A stretch of DNA of 33,946 nucleotides, from assembly GCA_934119965.1 (NCBI GenBank), contig CAKOTA010000014.1, positions 1 through 33,946 of the forward strand. The letters are read 5' to 3'. A program made the position numbers and the translations under genes. The stretch is from an uncultured Bacilli bacterium (GTDB lineage: Bacteria; Bacillota_I; Bacilli_A; RF39; UBA660). The number at the start of each line of letters is the position of its first letter. Position 1 is the first letter of the stretch. The notes below the pieces were generated by a model, which ran no database searches, had not been told where the DNA came from, and was given only the letters and a program-made list of their open reading frames with translations. Shown in pieces: positions 32,023-33,946 of the stretch.

Positions 32023-32892
32023 ATGACAGAGAAAGTTTTATTAGTTAGTTTTTTTGCTAACATATTTTTATCACTAATAAAAGTTATCATTGGTTTTATT
32101 GGTAAATCAAGTGCATTAATTTCTGATGGAGTTCATTCTTTTAGTGATTTAATTACAGATGTGGTTGCTATATTTGGTTCTTCTTTATCAATGAAACCAG
32201 CGGATAATGAACATCCGTATGGACATGGTAAGTTGGAGTATATTACAAGTTTTGTAATTGGATTAACAATAGTTTTAATTGGAATAATTTTAATTAAATC
32301 AATAAGTAATAATAACGTAACTATACCATCAATGATAGTTATTATAGTATCAGTTATTACTATAATTATTAAGTATCTGGTTTCAAAATATTTAATAATT
32401 AAGGGAAAAGAGTATAAAAATCTGATTTTAATTTCATCTGGTAAAGAAAGTAGTATGGATGTTATAAGTTCAATTTTTGTTCTTATTTCTAGTTTATTAA
32501 TGCAATTATCAAATAAAATAAGTATTTTTAAATATTCTGATAAAATAGTATCTATAATTATTGGCATCTTTATAATAAAAACGGGAATTAGTATTATAAA
32601 AGAAAGTATTAGTAAAATTTTAGATGAAAGAGAAAATGATAAAATAGTAATAGAAGAATTTAAAAAATTGATTTATAGTTATAAACAAATAAAAAATATT
32701 GATTCTTTGATAATTTTAAAATCAGGGCCATATTATAAGATTACAACAGAAGTAAGTATGAATCCTAGAATAACACTATTTAAAGCTCATAAGGTTGCTG
32801 AAGAATTAGAAGATTTATTAAAAGAAAAAACAAAAGCACTTTATATAACAATTCATATTAATCCCTATAATAAATGTGATATAATTAAATAG
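32023..32892 (+). CDS. Cation diffusion facilitator family metal exporter
   Basis: A 289-residue divalent metal/proton antiporter family protein with six membrane segments and a C-terminal cytoplasmic domain (about 200-289). In the second segment DGVHSFSD gives the metal pair H38-xxx-D42; HPYGHGKLE at 64-72 is the family loop. In the fifth segment the usual HxxxD or DxxxD reads E-S-S-M-D in SSGKESSMDVISSI, so the central site is probably H/D/E/D, which could alter metal preference. AAAGAGGT precedes the ATG. mutM follows after ten bases, so the two are probably co-transcribed. Metal not predictable from this alone. Confidence 0.93.
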   Translation: MTEKVLLVSFFANIFLSLIKVIIGFIGKSSALISDGVHSFSDLITDVVAIFGSSLSMKPADNEHPYGHGKLEYITSFVIGLTIVLIGIILIKSISNNNVTIPSMIVIIVSVITIIIKYLVSKYLIIKGKEYKNLILISSGKESSMDVISSIFVLISSLLMQLSNKISIFKYSDKIVSIIIGIFIIKTGISIIKESISKILDERENDKIVIEEFKKLIYSYKQIKNIDSLIILKSGPYYKITTEVSMNPRITLFKAHKVAEELEDLLKEKTKALYITIHINPYNKCDIIK

Positions 32893-32902
32893 AGGTGGAA
32901 TT

Positions 32903-33721
32903 ATGCCAGAATTACCAGAAGTAGAAACAGTAAAAAATACATTAAAAAGATTAGTTTTAAATAAAAAAATTGTTAAGGTTAATGTAAGATATGAAAATAT
33001 AATTGAATATCCCAAAGTAGAAGAATTTAAAACTGAAATGATTAATCAAACAATTAATGATATAAAAAGAAGAGGAAAATGGTTATTATTTGAATTAGAT
33101 AATTATTATTTGTTGAGTCATTTAAGAATGGAAGGCAAATATATTATAAGAAATTTAGGAGATTCTTATGATAAGCATGAACATATTGAATTTGTTTTTA
33201 GTGATAATACTTGTTTGCGATACAAAGATACAAGAAAATTTGGAAGAATGTACTTGTTAAAAAAAGAGGAATTATATTTGAGAAAACCATTAAATGAATT
33301 AGGATTAGAACCTTGGGATAAAGAATTGAATATTAATTATCTTAAAGAAAAATATAAATCTAAGAAAAAGGAAATTAAATCAGTTATACTAGATCAATCG
33401 ATAATTGTTGGAATTGGAAATATTTATGCTGATGAAATATTATTCTTGAGTAAGATTAATCCTTTAAAAAAAGCTAGTGATTTAGGTGATGAAGAACTTG
33501 ATAATATTATAAAGTATACTAAAGAAGTATTAGATAAAGCCATTTCCTTAGGTGGTACTACTATTAAGTCATATGAGTCTAGTGAGGGTGTTCATGGAAG
33601 ATTTCAAAATGAGTTATTAGTTCATAACAATAATGGAAATTGTCCTAATTGTAAAAATAAAATAGAAAAAATAAGAGTAGGGGGAAGAGGAACATATTAT
33701 TGTCCTAATTGTCAAAAGTAA
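32903..33721 (+). CDS. mutM: DNA-formamidopyrimidine glycosylase
   Basis: Base-excision repair enzyme that removes 8-oxoguanine and formamidopyrimidines and cuts the abasic site. The 272 residues start with MPELPEVETV, giving catalytic P2 (the first residue after Met is removed) and E3; the conserved lysine in MEGKY is near 75; SVILDQSIIVGIGNIYADEILF is the helix-two-turn-helix region, and the C-terminal zinc finger is CPNCKNKIEKI with YYCPNC. The length is usual. GAGGTGG before the ATG is the ribosome site. It follows the metal exporter gene closely and ends in a terminator. Confidence 0.96.
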   Translation: MPELPEVETVKNTLKRLVLNKKIVKVNVRYENIIEYPKVEEFKTEMINQTINDIKRRGKWLLFELDNYYLLSHLRMEGKYIIRNLGDSYDKHEHIEFVFSDNTCLRYKDTRKFGRMYLLKKEELYLRKPLNELGLEPWDKELNINYLKEKYKSKKKEIKSVILDQSIIVGIGNIYADEILFLSKINPLKKASDLGDEELDNIIKYTKEVLDKAISLGGTTIKSYESSEGVHGRFQNELLVHNNNGNCPNCKNKIEKIRVGGRGTYYCPNCQK

Positions 33722-33769
33722 ATTATATAACAAAAGTTTTATAAAAAGAAATTAGAATTATATAAGTTT

Positions 33770-33798
33770 GAAAATTGATGAATCAATTTTCTTTTTTT
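33770..33798 (+). terminator. terminator after mutM
   Basis: GAAAATTGAT (33770-33779) and ATCAATTTTC (33782-33791) form a 10-bp stem, followed by T33792-33798. Confidence 0.85.
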
Positions 33799-33824
33799 AT
33801 AAAAACAGGAAAAACGACAAAAAG

Positions 33825-33858
33825 TGTATTGTAAAAAGCAATACAATAATGATAAAAT
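33825..33858 (+). promoter_or_regulatory. candidate promoter and inverted repeat before the lipoprotein gene
   Basis: TGTATTG (33825-33831) and CAATACA (33839-33845) form a 7-7-7 inverted repeat. It overlaps a possible -35 TTGTAA (33829-33834), with TAAAAT at 33853-33858 as the -10 at 18 bp. It may be an operator. Confidence 0.35.
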
Positions 33859-33882
33859 AATATAGAAAGTAGGAGTGATTTA

Positions 33883-33946
33883 ATGAAAAAAATAATACCA
33901 ATAATGTTAATAATGATATTAGTAACAGGATGCGGATGTAATAAAA
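33883..33946 (+). CDS. Start of a putative lipoprotein (partial)
   Basis: Only the first 21 codons are in the window. AGGAGTGA (33871-33878) precedes the ATG. The peptide has a basic start (MKKI), a hydrophobic stretch (IPIMLIMILV) and a lipobox-like LVTGC followed by GCNK, so it is probably lipid-modified at the first cysteine. Product type is unknown. Confidence 0.75.
   Translation, partial: MKKIIPIMLIMILVTGCGCNK

Noticed and set aside
1..33946. Alternative genetic code (UGA as tryptophan), suspected from the Mollicutes-like base composition
   Set aside because: Several well-identified genes end in TGA at the expected length and tryptophan is TGG throughout.
1..33946. tRNA or rRNA genes
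   Set aside because: No cloverleaf-like GC-richer segment or rRNA signature was found in the intergenic regions.

Overview
The window is very AT-rich, densely packed bacterial chromosome from a Gram-positive lineage of the Bacillota, most likely a reduced, host-associated member of the Bacilli (RF39/Erysipelotrichales-like). The placement is an inference. It rests on lipoteichoic acid synthase, a serine T-box, a Bacillus-like order of spoVB, comN, secDF, rel and dtd, a yqeG-yqeH pair, and consistently low-GC codon use. TGA is used as a stop (rel, rnfA, the first two ORF6N genes) and tryptophan is TGG, so this is the standard bacterial code and not the Mycoplasma code.

Layout. 1-2200: the tail of an Rpn-type PD-(D/E)XK nuclease, then yqeG, yqeH and a small unknown gene. 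2256-4911: LTA synthase and a coupled membrane-anchored unknown. 4921-12452: a housekeeping block, with a SpoVB-family flippase on the minus strand, then a ComN-like regulator, SecDF, a long Rel enzyme, Dtd and an AI-2E-family permease. 12498-17724: accessory region. It holds an unknown protein paired with a membrane-anchored zincin, lying between two copies of an identical 46-bp terminator-bearing sequence, and then three tandem, translationally coupled ORF6N/PLD-like genes. 17935-22561: a compact and unusual Rnf operon in the order C, D-G fusion, 31-aa membrane peptide, papain-like protein, E, A, 36-aa CxxCxxC membrane peptide, very short B. 22605-22846: a possible type I toxin-like unit. 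22956-24968: serine T-box controlling a small HD protein and serS. 24978-29463: a DUF2975 protein and an autoregulated TetR/ABC exporter operon. 29526-33946: a DUF1848 protein, pyruvate kinase, a CDF metal exporter, MutM and the start of a lipoprotein.

The most interesting structure is in the ORF6N array. Each of the three genes has a 25-bp inverted repeat (12 + 1 + 12) at the same place in its DNA-binding domain. The arm sequence differs between copies but the symmetry is kept. Copies 1 and 2, otherwise almost identical genes, differ by two compensatory base-pair changes in these arms. The C-terminal 450-620 bp are identical at the nucleotide level, so the array looks like a family that homogenises its effector half while diversifying a palindrome-bearing recognition segment. 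The second notable theme is the remodelled Rnf complex, with a fused D-G subunit, an RnfB reduced to its anchor and one Fe-S domain, and three extra small genes.
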